From positions 1-49,895 of the forward strand of contig JASEEV010000010.1 in NCBI GenBank assembly GCA_030019435.1: a DNA stretch of 49,895 bases, written 5' to 3'. Shown here one piece after another: positions 33,184-42,522 of this stretch (within the stretch, counting starts at the first letter, position 1; every line of letters starts with the position of its first letter). Below the pieces are notes generated by a model that made no database searches, was not told where the DNA came from, and saw only the letters and a program-made list of their open reading frames with translations. Both the position numbers and the translations under genes were made by a program. Source of the stretch: Methanocellales archaeon (GTDB lineage: Archaea; Halobacteriota; UBA148).

Positions 33184-33459
33184 TCAACTCTCCTGCCTAG
33201 ACCTTTTTACCATCCTCCCACAGTTAGGGCAATATCTCTCCCATATGAATATCGGGCTCTTACAATTTTGGCAGACTGGGAAAACCTTTTTCCTTCGTAT
33301 TTTGACTGCCTTCGCGCCACACTCTGTGCAATATCTGCCCGTAGCTCGCTTTTCACACTTTGGACAATAGCTAATATAGAATGCCCTAGCTATCATCAGG
33401 TACAACAACAGACTGAGCGAGAGGGCGCCAAATGCCAATATAAATACGTCCTCTATCAT
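33184..33459 (-). CDS. membrane-anchored double zinc-ribbon protein
   Basis: This 91-residue protein has one N-terminal membrane helix (about residues 4-28) followed by two zinc ribbons: CPKCEKRATGRYCTECG and CQNCKSPIFIWERYCPNCG. The role is unknown. Such proteins may scaffold membrane complexes. It overlaps the alanine-dehydrogenase-like gene by four bases. Confidence 0.75.
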   Translation of the reverse strand: MIEDVFILAFGALSLSLLLYLMIARAFYISYCPKCEKRATGRYCTECGAKAVKIRRKKVFPVCQNCKSPIFIWERYCPNCGRMVKRSRQES

Positions 33460-34424
33460 ATCTTGGAGCCCCTCCCCTCTACTTCAGCTTTTCTATAGAC
33501 GAGATATGCCGTCGAAACATCCTGAATGGCTAGTCCGGTGGAATCGAACACCGTTATCTCCTCGTCGTTCTCTCTGCCCGCTTTCTTTCCTGCAACGATC
33601 TCGCCAAGTTCACCATGAACGTCTTCCTTCGAGATGATCCCTTTCGAGAGCGGAACATTTATCTCGCCGCCATGGCTGGCTTGCTTCCAATCATCGACAA
33701 CTATCTTCGACCTAAGCAATATGTCTGCATCTAATTCCCGTTTTCCTGGAGCGTCTGCACCAATCGCATTGATGTGCATGCCATCTGAGATCCAATCGCT
33801 CATCACTATCGGTTTTCTGCTAGGGGTCGTCGTCACAACGATATCCGAATTTCGAACCGCTTCTTCATTAGAATCCGTTGGCACGATGTCTAAGTCCAAC
33901 GTCCTACCCATCTCCTCTGCGAATCTAATTGCATGACTCTTGGTTCTGTCAGATACCTTCACTTTGTCGATGGTAATGACTTCTGCCAAGGCTAATAGCT
34001 GGGTCTTTGCTTGCGCGCCCGATCCAATCATTCCTACAACTCGCGAATCCTTTCGCGCTAGATATTTGGCTGCAATTCCGCCTGCTGCACCTGTTCGCAT
34101 ATCAGTGATGTATTTGCCGTCCATTATTGCCATGGGTTCACCCGTCTTAGGATCGTTTAATATGATGAGTGCCATGACCGTTGGCAGACCCTTCTTAGGA
34201 TTGTTTGGGTGGGAGTTCACTATTTTTACCCCTGCTATGTCCTCAGGCGAGATATATGCCGGCATGACTCGCAGGTCGCCATTCGAGAAGAAAAGATACG
34301 ATTTTGGTGGCATCTGAGTCTTTCCTTTGCCATGGGCTTCAAAGGCTTTTTCGACCACATCAATGGTTTCAGCCATTGTGAGAAGCTCACATACCTCCGT
34401 CCCGCTGAGAAGCAGCGTGTGCAT
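33456..34424 (-). CDS. alanine dehydrogenase / ornithine cyclodeaminase family protein
   Basis: The protein has 322 residues from ATG 34424 (MHTLLLSGTEVCELL). That start follows the mptN stop by one base, and the ORF-track start at 34472 overlaps mptN. Substrate-binding features are 'PPKSYLFF', 'GVKIVNSHPNNPKKGLPTVMALI' and MDGKYITDMRTGAAGG. The NAD-binding motif is VGMIGSGAQAKTQL near residue 130. Archaeal members of this mu-crystallin family oxidise alanine to pyruvate, while others are ornithine cyclodeaminases or imine reductases. I favour alanine dehydrogenase from similarity to the Archaeoglobus type, with moderate certainty. Confidence 0.8.
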   Translation of the reverse strand: MHTLLLSGTEVCELLTMAETIDVVEKAFEAHGKGKTQMPPKSYLFFSNGDLRVMPAYISPEDIAGVKIVNSHPNNPKKGLPTVMALIILNDPKTGEPMAIMDGKYITDMRTGAAGGIAAKYLARKDSRVVGMIGSGAQAKTQLLALAEVITIDKVKVSDRTKSHAIRFAEEMGRTLDLDIVPTDSNEEAVRNSDIVVTTTPSRKPIVMSDWISDGMHINAIGADAPGKRELDADILLRSKIVVDDWKQASHGGEINVPLSKGIISKEDVHGELGEIVAGKKAGRENDEEITVFDSTGLAIQDVSTAYLVYRKAEVEGRGSKI

Positions 34425-34425
34425 T

Positions 34426-35298
34426 TTACTCGCCCCTCGTGCTAAGAACATAATCGATGATCTTTTCGGCAATGTTCGTTTTTGTCGTGGACTGGAGACC
34501 TTTCCACCCAGGAATGGTGTTCACTTCCACGACATAGTGTTCTCCGCTCTCTGATTCCAAGATATCAACACCAGCATACTCGCACCCTAACGCCTCTGCT
34601 GCTCTGAGGCTCATCTCCTCTAACTCATCGCTCAACTTATGGGCTTGCACTCTTGCCCCCCTTGAAAAATTGGTCTTCCATGTGCTCCCCAACCTCTTCA
34701 TCGATGCTATGACCTCATCTCCCAAGACAAAAGCCCTTATGTCTTGCTTATTGTGGGGGATATATTCCTGAACATAGCAGACATTTCTTCCGAATTCCAA
34801 GGCTCTGAAAACCCTGTATGCCAGATCCTTATCATCTACTCTCAGAATACCAACACCCAGGGACCCAAACAATGGCTTTATGACGACATCCTTTAACTCC
34901 AAGAAAGCGTTCATTGCATCCCCATAGTTTTCCGTTGCTATGGTCCTTGGAGTCGGAATCCCAATGTCCTCTAGCAGAGAGCATGTGTAGTATTTGTCCG
35001 CACTTCTCTCTATCGAAAGCGCTGGATTTATGATCCTTATCCCTAAATTCTCCAGCCTGTGAAGTACATCCATTCGAAATATGGTCTGTTCGGCTGATCC
35101 TCTGGGCACCCATCTTACCAGGAGTGCATCAAAATTTTTTAGATCATATCCCCCACACGTAACACGTGGCTCTTCAGAGACTCTTGCGACGAAATTCGTT
35201 ATTGGGAAGCATGCACATTGAATTTCCCTTTTCTCCATTTCTTCCTTCAATTGACGGACATTCCAATCATTTTCATTTGAAGTGAATATGCCTATCAT
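34426..35298 (-). CDS. mptN: tetrahydromethanopterin:alpha-L-glutamate ligase (RimK-like)
   Basis: This 290-residue ATP-grasp ligase of the RimK family adds glutamate to H4MPT to form tetrahydrosarcinapterin. Motifs: 'IRIINPALSIERSADKYYTCSLLEDIGIPTPRT', 'VVIKPLFGSLGVGILRV' (about residues 136-152), 'YVQEYIPHNKQDIRAFVLGDEV' and 'YVVEVNTIPGWKGLQ'. It overlaps mch by four bases. That linkage supports the MptN role over other RimK-like ligases. It implies that the cell uses sarcinapterin or a glutamylated H4MPT. Confidence 0.85.
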   Translation of the reverse strand: MIGIFTSNENDWNVRQLKEEMEKREIQCACFPITNFVARVSEEPRVTCGGYDLKNFDALLVRWVPRGSAEQTIFRMDVLHRLENLGIRIINPALSIERSADKYYTCSLLEDIGIPTPRTIATENYGDAMNAFLELKDVVIKPLFGSLGVGILRVDDKDLAYRVFRALEFGRNVCYVQEYIPHNKQDIRAFVLGDEVIASMKRLGSTWKTNFSRGARVQAHKLSDELEEMSLRAAEALGCEYAGVDILESESGEHYVVEVNTIPGWKGLQSTTKTNIAEKIIDYVLSTRGE

Positions 35299-36230
35299 AG
35301 AGACTTCTTCAGCACTTCCTCATTTACCTTTCCGGAATGGAAGTTGCTCCCAGTTCTTATGTTGTTTATGTATATTTCTGCGGGTGAAAAAAGGTTTGGA
35401 TCGATCTCGTAAAAGTCCCTATCATATTTCTCAAAGATCTCCAGAAATGGCATTCCATAGTCCTTTGAGGAGCAAGAAGGAACTTTTTCGATGATGTTCT
35501 CCACATCGACATCCTCGCAATCCACGAAGTATCTTGTGACTCCACCGTACAGGACGCAATCGTTCGTTTTCCCTATGGCTTCTAGATCATTTTCCGCGAC
35601 TGGCGCTATGGGTGCCGTTCCAAACCCAGAAATGATTTTGTCCAGATCAAAGCCCAGCTCATGCAGCTTGTGAACTCCCGTCTCGACTACTCTTGCTGAT
35701 ATCTGTATGCTGCCGACGATGCTCGCCGTAGGCGCAACTAAGACATATAGGTTTTCTGGGGCTATGCCACACTTTTCTGCTATGAAATCTGATACTTTCT
35801 CATCAGGGATCTTCCTAGTTTCTAGGGCTATGACTGCTTTGTCGAACTCGTCTTTGTAGCCAATATCGTCGTACAATTTCTTCTCAACCAGGGACAGTGC
35901 TCTGGCTGGTCCAGATCCCATCGCGAAATATTTTTCGACGCTTATGCTCCAACCAGCAAACTGGGACGCCATGCAAGCGATCTTTGGATGATCAACAAAG
36001 ACATATACGTTAAGTCTCCCATTCATCCCAAGTGAAATATCGCACAGCCCACCCAAGCATACCTTAGCAAAGTAAACTCCAGCTCTTATCCCTCCTTTGG
36101 CTCCAGCTCCGGCATCTATTACCGTAGCCCCATTCCCTAAGACCGAGACGTCAATTCCCAGCTCTTCCTTGTCATGGATCATTTTTTTGACGATACCTAC
36201 TGCGAGCTCATTTACGCTTATCCCTTCCAT
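35295..36230 (-). CDS. mch: methenyl-H4MPT cyclohydrolase
   Basis: Mch interconverts 5-formyl-H4MPT and methenyl-H4MPT in the cytosol. The 311-residue protein shows 'GATVIDAGAGAKGGIRAG', 'QFAGWSISVEKYFAMGSGPARAL' and 'GFGTAPIAPVAENDLEAIGKTNDCVLYGG'. It overlaps fmdC by 13 bases and mptN by four. The reaction directly follows that of Ftr, whose gene is two upstream. Confidence 0.97.
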   Translation of the reverse strand: MEGISVNELAVGIVKKMIHDKEELGIDVSVLGNGATVIDAGAGAKGGIRAGVYFAKVCLGGLCDISLGMNGRLNVYVFVDHPKIACMASQFAGWSISVEKYFAMGSGPARALSLVEKKLYDDIGYKDEFDKAVIALETRKIPDEKVSDFIAEKCGIAPENLYVLVAPTASIVGSIQISARVVETGVHKLHELGFDLDKIISGFGTAPIAPVAENDLEAIGKTNDCVLYGGVTRYFVDCEDVDVENIIEKVPSCSSKDYGMPFLEIFEKYDRDFYEIDPNLFSPAEIYINNIRTGSNFHSGKVNEEVLKKSL

Positions 36231-37012
36231 ACGAGAATCTCTCCTTTTCCCAGCTCTGTTAGATCTCCATTATACCTCTCATATCTTCCGGTGATGTGCT
36301 CATCTGCTATGGGCAAATCATATTTTCTGAGCTCTCTTAGACAAAACCTCAAAAACACCGGATTGTAGGTCGCATTATAGTGAAAAGTCGGCAGCAATTG
36401 CAGGGGGTTGAAAGCGATGATGGTTCCCCTGTCCATCTCTGCACCTGTCCTCTCGCCCATGTTTCCAAAGCATAGAATCGTCCCGCCCTTCATGTGCGCT
36501 CCGGCAAAGCTTGCCACGTCTCCCAAGATGGCTATTATGCCTCTTTTCATTCTCTCCCCGATTTCATGTCCTGCGTCGCCTTCAACTATGATCATGCCTT
36601 GCCTCATACCAACCTTTGAGCCTCGGTAGGCTGCACCAACTAGATTTCCTGCATTTCCTTTGATCCTTATCAAGCCACCTCTCATCTCTGCTCCAACCCA
36701 GTCGCCTGCATCTCCTTCGACGAAAATCTCTCCGCCCTCCATCTCACTCCCCAGATGCATTCCGGCATTGCCATCGATGATTATCTTGCCAGAACGCATT
36801 TTCGCGCCGATGTATTTTACGTTGCCCACGTCACCCTCGATCCGAACATCTTTGGTTTTTACATCCAGAATTTCAAACAGGTCGCTTAGCTTCCTCCTTT
36901 TGTTTCCGTGATAAACTTCCAAATTCTCAATCCTTTTCTCAGCAAGGATATCAGGTGAAATGCATTCTGCCTCTATGGGCATCTTTGCCTTGAATTTTGG
37001 TCTCAGTATCAT
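36218..37012 (-). CDS. fmdC: formylmethanofuran dehydrogenase subunit C
   Basis: This 264-residue subunit is built mainly of a right-handed beta-helix related to the GXGXG domain of glutamate synthase. Repeats of the form G-x-x-x-G with 'MRSGKIIIDGNAGMHLGSEMEGGEIFVEGDAGDWVGAEMRGG' dominate residues 70-200. It links the FmdA and FmdB active sites in the complex. It lies between ftr and mch in the operon. Confidence 0.95.
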   Translation of the reverse strand: MILRPKFKAKMPIEAECISPDILAEKRIENLEVYHGNKRRKLSDLFEILDVKTKDVRIEGDVGNVKYIGAKMRSGKIIIDGNAGMHLGSEMEGGEIFVEGDAGDWVGAEMRGGLIRIKGNAGNLVGAAYRGSKVGMRQGMIIVEGDAGHEIGERMKRGIIAILGDVASFAGAHMKGGTILCFGNMGERTGAEMDRGTIIAFNPLQLLPTFHYNATYNPVFLRFCLRELRKYDLPIADEHITGRYERYNGDLTELGKGEILVWKG

Positions 37013-37903
37013 CTAATCACCAAAAAGTTCATGCAAGTGTATCAGGTACTTGCCTAACTTCCCGCCATAGTTACCAGCGGTTATCTTTATGATCCCATCG
37101 ACGGAACAGGCAGCCTCAATCCCCTTTCGCATTGCTTCATTTACGCTCTCAACGTCCAAGCCATCCAGGACGATCTCTAGCACGGAGTTGACATCTCTTG
37201 GCAGCTCGCTCTCAACCATTGCCTTCAGCGTGGGGCAATAAGCCGTGTTCGTCGATGCCTCTAGGAATTTATATCTGGAGCCGATCTTACTCCCACTTCT
37301 CACTATGCCACCAGGGAAGGGTGCAATGACGTTTCTCACCTTTTTTATCGCATCAACGGCTTTTTCAGAAGCCTCAAGAACGTGATCAATGTCCTTGCCA
37401 AGGATCAAGAAGTTGCCACCACCAACGGCTTTTTGAGCCTGAAATTTTTCCTCGATCACGAACTCTCCCTCCATTACTGGAATTCTCCAGAGCCTTCTTT
37501 TTCCAAGCAACTTTGAGATTTGGTATCCATCTCCAAAGAATCTAAGCTTTCCACCGATTGTAATCTTTATGTCCCCTTCTAGATTGTTAAAGCACGCTGA
37601 GGTGGGCGAAGTCATCACACACTGCCCAATCCTCCTCATCAATTGCGTCTCCAAGTCCTTTTCAGAAACTGCAAACACCAAGACATTCGTGCCAGGTCTG
37701 CCGTCTGGTGTTTCTTCTGGGGGAACTTCGCACTCTATCCCAGCTTCACATCCACACATGATTACCGATGTGCTGAACCCGGTCATTGAGGCTGCAGAGG
37801 CTAGGGCCCATTTTTCGTTTTTAGCGGTAATCAGAACCCTTGTGGCGTACATTTTGAAGGCTTCTGCAAACGTATCCTCAATCTCCACTCCATCTATTTG
37901 CAC
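37013..37903 (-). CDS. ftr: formylmethanofuran:H4MPT formyltransferase
   Basis: Ftr moves the formyl group between methanofuran and H4MPT. The 296-residue protein starts MQIDGVEIEDTFAEAFKMYATRVLITAKNEKWA and shows 'CEAGIECEVPPEETPDGRPG', 'QCVMTSPTSACFN' and 'RSGSKIGSRYKFL', all highly conserved. It overlaps the fmdA end by ten bases and abuts fmdC, so it sits inside the formylmethanofuran dehydrogenase operon. Confidence 0.97.
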   Translation of the reverse strand: MQIDGVEIEDTFAEAFKMYATRVLITAKNEKWALASAASMTGFSTSVIMCGCEAGIECEVPPEETPDGRPGTNVLVFAVSEKDLETQLMRRIGQCVMTSPTSACFNNLEGDIKITIGGKLRFFGDGYQISKLLGKRRLWRIPVMEGEFVIEEKFQAQKAVGGGNFLILGKDIDHVLEASEKAVDAIKKVRNVIAPFPGGIVRSGSKIGSRYKFLEASTNTAYCPTLKAMVESELPRDVNSVLEIVLDGLDVESVNEAMRKGIEAACSVDGIIKITAGNYGGKLGKYLIHLHELFGD

Positions 37904-39501
37904 GATATCACCTCTTGCCTGGGCAAGTACTCCTCTTGGACGGGATAATTTTCGAAGTTAAGGGTATAGTACTCGGAAAAAATCTCTTTAATCTCATCTG
38001 TTGCCTCGCCTCCAGCATCCACCCAGAACGTCCTTCCAAGGTGACCCTTCGCTATTTTCCCATCCCTGACGACGATTTCCCCGTCCTTGATCACGTATTT
38101 TGCCCTGGAGAATGATCTCTCGAAATCATCCTCCAACTTGTAGATCGCGATGTCGGCATCAGCTCCAATGCCTAAGTGCCCCTTGTCTCTCAGTCCAAGA
38201 GCCTTTGCGGTAGCAGCCCTCGTTATGATCGCTATTTCATATAGCGAGTATTCTCTGTCGATGTCAGAAAGGGTTGTCATCTTGGAAACACCTTTGTGTG
38301 TTTTTGCTAAGAGCTCCCCCCTCTTCTCATTGCTCATGAGCCATGAAATGACCTTTGGGTAATGGTAAAATGGTCCAGCATTTGGATGATCTGTGGTCAG
38401 ATAGACCCTCCAAGGATCCTCTATGAGCAAGAACAATTCTAGGCCAATCGCCCATTGAATTGCATTTACTAGATTTCTCTCTCTAAAAACATAGGGAACG
38501 ATCCCAGCTCCAGTTTCCATTTCAACATCACTGTTAACCCATTTGTTGCCAGTTAGTTTGTATAAAGTGTGCTGCCATGGCCCATCAGCCGTCATCGTGG
38601 TGGCATCTCCAAAGACAACCTGCCCAACATCACATGTCACGTGCTCATTTTTGTTGATGTAATTTGCAACCTCTGGGGCGCCTGATGCAAAGCTAGCCCA
38701 ATCTTCTCCGGCATAAGAGTTGAATTGTATGTGTGTTATGTGGATCCTCTCTCTTAGAGCACTCATGGTCTCTATGGTTGTTTCAAAATTTCCAGGGGCT
38801 CCCAGGTTGTTGCAGTGCACGTGCACAGAGTGCGGTAAACCCAACTCTTCGTTGACCTTTGCTAGGTTCGTGATGACTTCTCTTGGCGTAACATCATAGT
38901 TTTCAACTTTGTCGTCCAAGCTCTCGACGTTTTTTCCCCATTTCCAACTCTCAACGCCACCAGGGTTCACCATTTTGATCGCGTAGCCCTTTGTGGCATT
39001 CAGCAAGAAGGCAACGAAGTTCTTTAATTTTTCAAATTCATCCTCCTCTATATATTTCAGCACAAAATAGTTGTTACCCATGAGCGGGAACATCATCTTG
39101 TCGATCATAGGGGTATCAGCAAATTCTTCATGCACATGTCTTGCACCTATCGGAGGAACTGCTGCCTCCGCAACTGTTGTATATCCAAGCTCTGCATATC
39201 TGTACCCAGTGACAAAAGTGGTCGGAACGGTATAACCAACACCGCTTCTCGTGATCTCCGTCCTAGGTACAACATCTTTCCTGTGATCTTCTGGTCGGAG
39301 CAACCTCCCGATGTTGATCTTTGATCCAGCTATGTGAGAGTGGATGTCCACACCGCCAGGCATCACCATTAGGCCAGAAGCATCAATGACTTCTTTTTCT
39401 TTAGACTCCTCAACGATCTTTCCATTCTCGACAAAGATGTCCATCCTCTCCCCGTCTATTCCATTCAAGGGATCATAGACCGTCCCATTCTTTATCATCA
39501 T
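37894..39501 (-). CDS. fmdA: formylmethanofuran dehydrogenase subunit A
   Basis: FmdA is the amidohydrolase-like subunit that joins formate to methanofuran or splits it. The 535-residue protein has the metal motif GGVDIHSHIAG (about residues 49-59), the lysine of 'KGYAIKMVNPGG' (probable carboxylated metal ligand), 'HVHCNNLG', 'ITHIQFNSY' and the catalytic Asp in YLTTDHPNAG. It overlaps fmdB by four bases. The set lacks fmdE, fmdF and fmdG here. Confidence 0.97.
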   Translation of the reverse strand: MMIKNGTVYDPLNGIDGERMDIFVENGKIVEESKEKEVIDASGLMVMPGGVDIHSHIAGSKINIGRLLRPEDHRKDVVPRTEITRSGVGYTVPTTFVTGYRYAELGYTTVAEAAVPPIGARHVHEEFADTPMIDKMMFPLMGNNYFVLKYIEEDEFEKLKNFVAFLLNATKGYAIKMVNPGGVESWKWGKNVESLDDKVENYDVTPREVITNLAKVNEELGLPHSVHVHCNNLGAPGNFETTIETMSALRERIHITHIQFNSYAGEDWASFASGAPEVANYINKNEHVTCDVGQVVFGDATTMTADGPWQHTLYKLTGNKWVNSDVEMETGAGIVPYVFRERNLVNAIQWAIGLELFLLIEDPWRVYLTTDHPNAGPFYHYPKVISWLMSNEKRGELLAKTHKGVSKMTTLSDIDREYSLYEIAIITRAATAKALGLRDKGHLGIGADADIAIYKLEDDFERSFSRAKYVIKDGEIVVRDGKIAKGHLGRTFWVDAGGEATDEIKEIFSEYYTLNFENYPVQEEYLPRQEVISCK

Positions 39502-40772
39502 CCTGCTTTCACCTTTTCAATTATTTCTTCCAAGACCTCTTTGTCGGAGGGAAATTCCGGCTCTACAACCTTTCTAAGCCGTATGGGGATACAATCCATC
39601 CTATATGCAGTTCCTTCGCACTCAACTCCTACCATAGCGGTAGGTATCACGACCTCTGCAACTAGTGATGTCATGCTGTTCTTGGGATCAATCACGATGG
39701 TGGGAATTTTAGCCAAGTGTTCAGAGGCTCTCAACGGGAAACTTGATAAAGGATCAGCGGCGATGATCAAAGCCGCATCACATTCCTTTCTAGATAAAAC
39801 GTCCACTGCAGAGAACTCACCTGGGTTATACCTGGGATATCCCCTTGAAAAATTGACTGAATATGGGTAACCTGTTTGCCATATAAGTACCTCATTGGCG
39901 CCAGCGACATTGAAATGTCCCCTCATCGAATTTATTGCGAATTTTGTGTAATCGTTTAGGTCCCTGACTAAGCTCAGAGCTGCATCGATGTTCATGTGTT
40001 TCCCCTTGCTCATCGTCAGACCCAGGCCAAAGAACAATACTCCGAACTTACAACTTTTCATTTTTTCTGCAACTTCTTTTATCGTTCCGTCCGCAACTCC
40101 TGCAACATCTCCAACCTCGTGACCTTTGATGGCTGCTCTCAATGCAGAAATGATCTCAAAATCACTGTTTGGTCTGATTTTTAGGAAGATGTCTGCTAAT
40201 TTAGTGGATGCGTTTTCCCTTACGTCTACAACTATCACAGTCCTATCTTTTCTGCCTTCTTGGGTGAACAAACCTTTTGAGAGTACGGAGTATCTCAAGA
40301 AATGCCTCAGGTGTGCTTCACCTGGGTTACACCCCCAAAAAATCACCAGATCTGCTCTGTTTTTTATTTCGCCCAGGGTACATTTTACAACGCCAACGGC
40401 TTGTACAGATACAAGGGTGGGTCCATGACAAACCGATGCGGTGTTGTCTATGGTTCCACCTACCAGTTCTGCAAGCTCGGTTGCAGCTCTCTGGGCATCA
40501 CACTCTGTGGAACTCAAGCCATATATCAATGGATGATCTGCGCTTCTGAGAATTTCCGCCGCTCTGTCCATTGCCTCCTCGATGCTTACCCCGATGAGTT
40601 CATCGTCCTTTCTTAACATGGGCTTTGCTCGGTCTCTATCATGGTTCATAAACTTACTTTTTGCGATGATGCATCCTCTCTTTGTGTTGACGACCTTTCC
40701 GTCCTCAACCGTAACTTCAAGATCATCGCAAAGACACCCACAAAATGGGCACACAACGTGTTCGTGAATCAT
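39498..40772 (-). CDS. fmdB: formylmethanofuran dehydrogenase subunit B (Mo/W-pterin, Cys type)
   Basis: FmdB is the formate-dehydrogenase-like catalytic subunit that reduces CO2 or oxidises formate. Its N-terminal cluster motif is CPFCGCLCDD (from residue 8) with a fourth Cys at about 34. The metal ligand is a cysteine near residue 115 (TASVCHGPT), not selenocysteine. 'NFSRGYPRYNPGE' and 'IDPKNSMTSLVAEVVIPT' match the pterin-binding part. The 424-residue length is normal. Molybdenum and tungsten isoforms cannot be told apart by eye. Confidence 0.96.
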   Translation of the reverse strand: MIHEHVVCPFCGCLCDDLEVTVEDGKVVNTKRGCIIAKSKFMNHDRDRAKPMLRKDDELIGVSIEEAMDRAAEILRSADHPLIYGLSSTECDAQRAATELAELVGGTIDNTASVCHGPTLVSVQAVGVVKCTLGEIKNRADLVIFWGCNPGEAHLRHFLRYSVLSKGLFTQEGRKDRTVIVVDVRENASTKLADIFLKIRPNSDFEIISALRAAIKGHEVGDVAGVADGTIKEVAEKMKSCKFGVLFFGLGLTMSKGKHMNIDAALSLVRDLNDYTKFAINSMRGHFNVAGANEVLIWQTGYPYSVNFSRGYPRYNPGEFSAVDVLSRKECDAALIIAADPLSSFPLRASEHLAKIPTIVIDPKNSMTSLVAEVVIPTAMVGVECEGTAYRMDCIPIRLRKVVEPEFPSDKEVLEEIIEKVKAG

Positions 40773-40773
40773 T

Positions 40774-41160
40774 TTAACCCCTTCTTATCAAGTCCACGAT
40801 CTCTCCGACCGTCAACACGTTCTCGTCCGTAGCTGAAATTTCTGCTTTAGCACCCTTATAACTCGGCATACCTGTTCCATGGGTGTCCATGCCGATCACC
40901 ATGTTCACCCAAGGTCCATACGGCATGAAAGCAATTCCACGGTTTACTTCCGATTTCTTGCACTTAACGACAGTCGAACCAAATTCAGTGCTTATTTTCA
41001 CAGGTTCTCCTTCCTGGACGCCGATCTCTTTCATGTCGTCTTCGTTCATCATGATCACTGCAACGTTCTCAAAATATTCCTCTGAAGTCTTGCCCACCTC
41101 TAAGCTTGCGCCTTGCTTGGCGGTCCTCCCGCTGATCAAAACGACTTCCATCCTAATCAT
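40774..41160 (-). CDS. fmdD: formylmethanofuran dehydrogenase subunit D
   Basis: This 128-residue molydopterin-dinucleotide-binding domain corresponds to the C terminus of formate dehydrogenases. It shows 'EPVKISTEFGSTVVKCKKSEVNRGIAFMPYGPWVNMVIG' and 'GTGMPSYKGAKAEIS'. It is the first gene of the operon. A TATA-like TAAATATAATG lies about 20-30 bases upstream on the minus strand (41178-41190), so the leader is very short. ATG 41151 is an alternative start. Confidence 0.95.
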   Translation of the reverse strand: MIRMEVVLISGRTAKQGASLEVGKTSEEYFENVAVIMMNEDDMKEIGVQEGEPVKISTEFGSTVVKCKKSEVNRGIAFMPYGPWVNMVIGMDTHGTGMPSYKGAKAEISATDENVLTVGEIVDLIRRG

Positions 41161-41213
41161 CTTTCTTCATTATTTTTCATTATATTTACCCTTTCTCATA
41201 CGGTGAAAAATTT

Positions 41214-42269
41214 TCATTTCTCCTTTTGGATGTAAAGGGTTCTTATGGGGAAAGGTATCTCTATGTTTTCCTCCTCGAACCTCTCCTTTATCCTAGAGTT
41301 TATGTAATCTACGACCATTATCTTCCTTTTTATGTCACTTATCCACACGATCAAGAGCAAATTCAGCGAAAAATCAGCAAACTCATTAAAAACAGCTATC
41401 GGGGGTGGATCATCTAAGACATCTGGCGCCTCTTTTGCGATCTCCAATAGAACTCTTTTTACCTTGTCGATATCGGAGCCGTATGCAACTCCTATTGGAA
41501 TGCGAAGCTTTAGCTTTATATCAGGCTCGGAAATGTTAGTTAGCTTCATCTTCGAGAGCTCCGCATTTGGTATGGTGATCAACGTGTGGTCGATGACGTT
41601 ATACAATCGCGTGCTTCTGAGCCCAACATCCCTGACCTCACAAAGTTCTCCTGTATCCAGCACAAGTCTATCTCCAAGCTTGAATGGGCGATCGATCATC
41701 AGATAAAATCCAGAAAACATGTTTGAGAGTGTGTCTTGCAATGCCAATGCGATTGCTATACCAGCAATACCCATTCCCGCAATCATGGGAGTTACATCCA
41801 TCCTCAGCAAATCCAGGACGATCAGAAGACCTATGATCACGAGAAATATTTTCGCTATTTTCTCCACGACGGGGACGATCACATCGTCAATCTTGCTCTC
41901 TGTTCTCTGTGCAAGAGAACGTCCATACTCCTCTATCAAGGCTGGAATAACACGATATGCGACCCAAGTGCCCAATATGGCACCTACTATCTTGAGTCCA
42001 AGCTTTATTTGCTCTAAGAAGGGAAATTTTACATGGACGAACGCAAGGTAAACACCGAGAAGAAGTATGATGAAATAGAGAGGTCTTTTTACCGTTTTGA
42101 TTATAAGATCGTCCACTTTCGTCTTCGTTCTAGCTGCAAATGCTTCCAAATATCTTTCGAAAAAGTGCATGAGTATCTTAGCCCCAGCAAGGGTTACGAT
42201 GATGATCGCTAATGCCATTATGTAATTGAAGTACCCCCACGTCACTACATCGATCATTTTATCAAGCAA
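41214..42269 (-). CDS. MscS-type mechanosensitive ion channel
   Basis: This 351-residue membrane protein has three or more N-terminal helices and the pore helix 'MIAGMGIAGIAIALALQDTLSNMFSGFYLMIDRPFKLGDRLVL' (about residues 163-205). The MscS beta domain follows (VRDVGLRSTRLYNVIDHTLITIPNAELS), then the alpha-beta C terminus. It releases solutes on hypo-osmotic shock. Its short intergenic space to fmdD holds the fmd promoter. Confidence 0.9.
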   Translation of the reverse strand: MLDKMIDVVTWGYFNYIMALAIIIVTLAGAKILMHFFERYLEAFAARTKTKVDDLIIKTVKRPLYFIILLLGVYLAFVHVKFPFLEQIKLGLKIVGAILGTWVAYRVIPALIEEYGRSLAQRTESKIDDVIVPVVEKIAKIFLVIIGLLIVLDLLRMDVTPMIAGMGIAGIAIALALQDTLSNMFSGFYLMIDRPFKLGDRLVLDTGELCEVRDVGLRSTRLYNVIDHTLITIPNAELSKMKLTNISEPDIKLKLRIPIGVAYGSDIDKVKRVLLEIAKEAPDVLDDPPPIAVFNEFADFSLNLLLIVWISDIKRKIMVVDYINSRIKERFEEENIEIPFPIRTLYIQKEK

Positions 42270-42522
42270 AATCTCTCAGATGCCTTAAAAAGTTTCCCCT
42301 TAGCTCAGCAGTCCGAAAGTAACTAACGTTTGAATACATGTCATCGTGAGGTAAGCATATATGTCAGGGTACCTCTCTCCAAAATCTTTATATGGTCTTA
42401 TGATATCACAAGAAAGTAAAGCCGATGAGGTTTTGCTCAGATCATATAATGGCTGGGAGGCAAAATCTCAATGCGTTTGGCAAGTGATGGATATATCTAA
42501 CAGCACAAAAGAGGAATACAGA

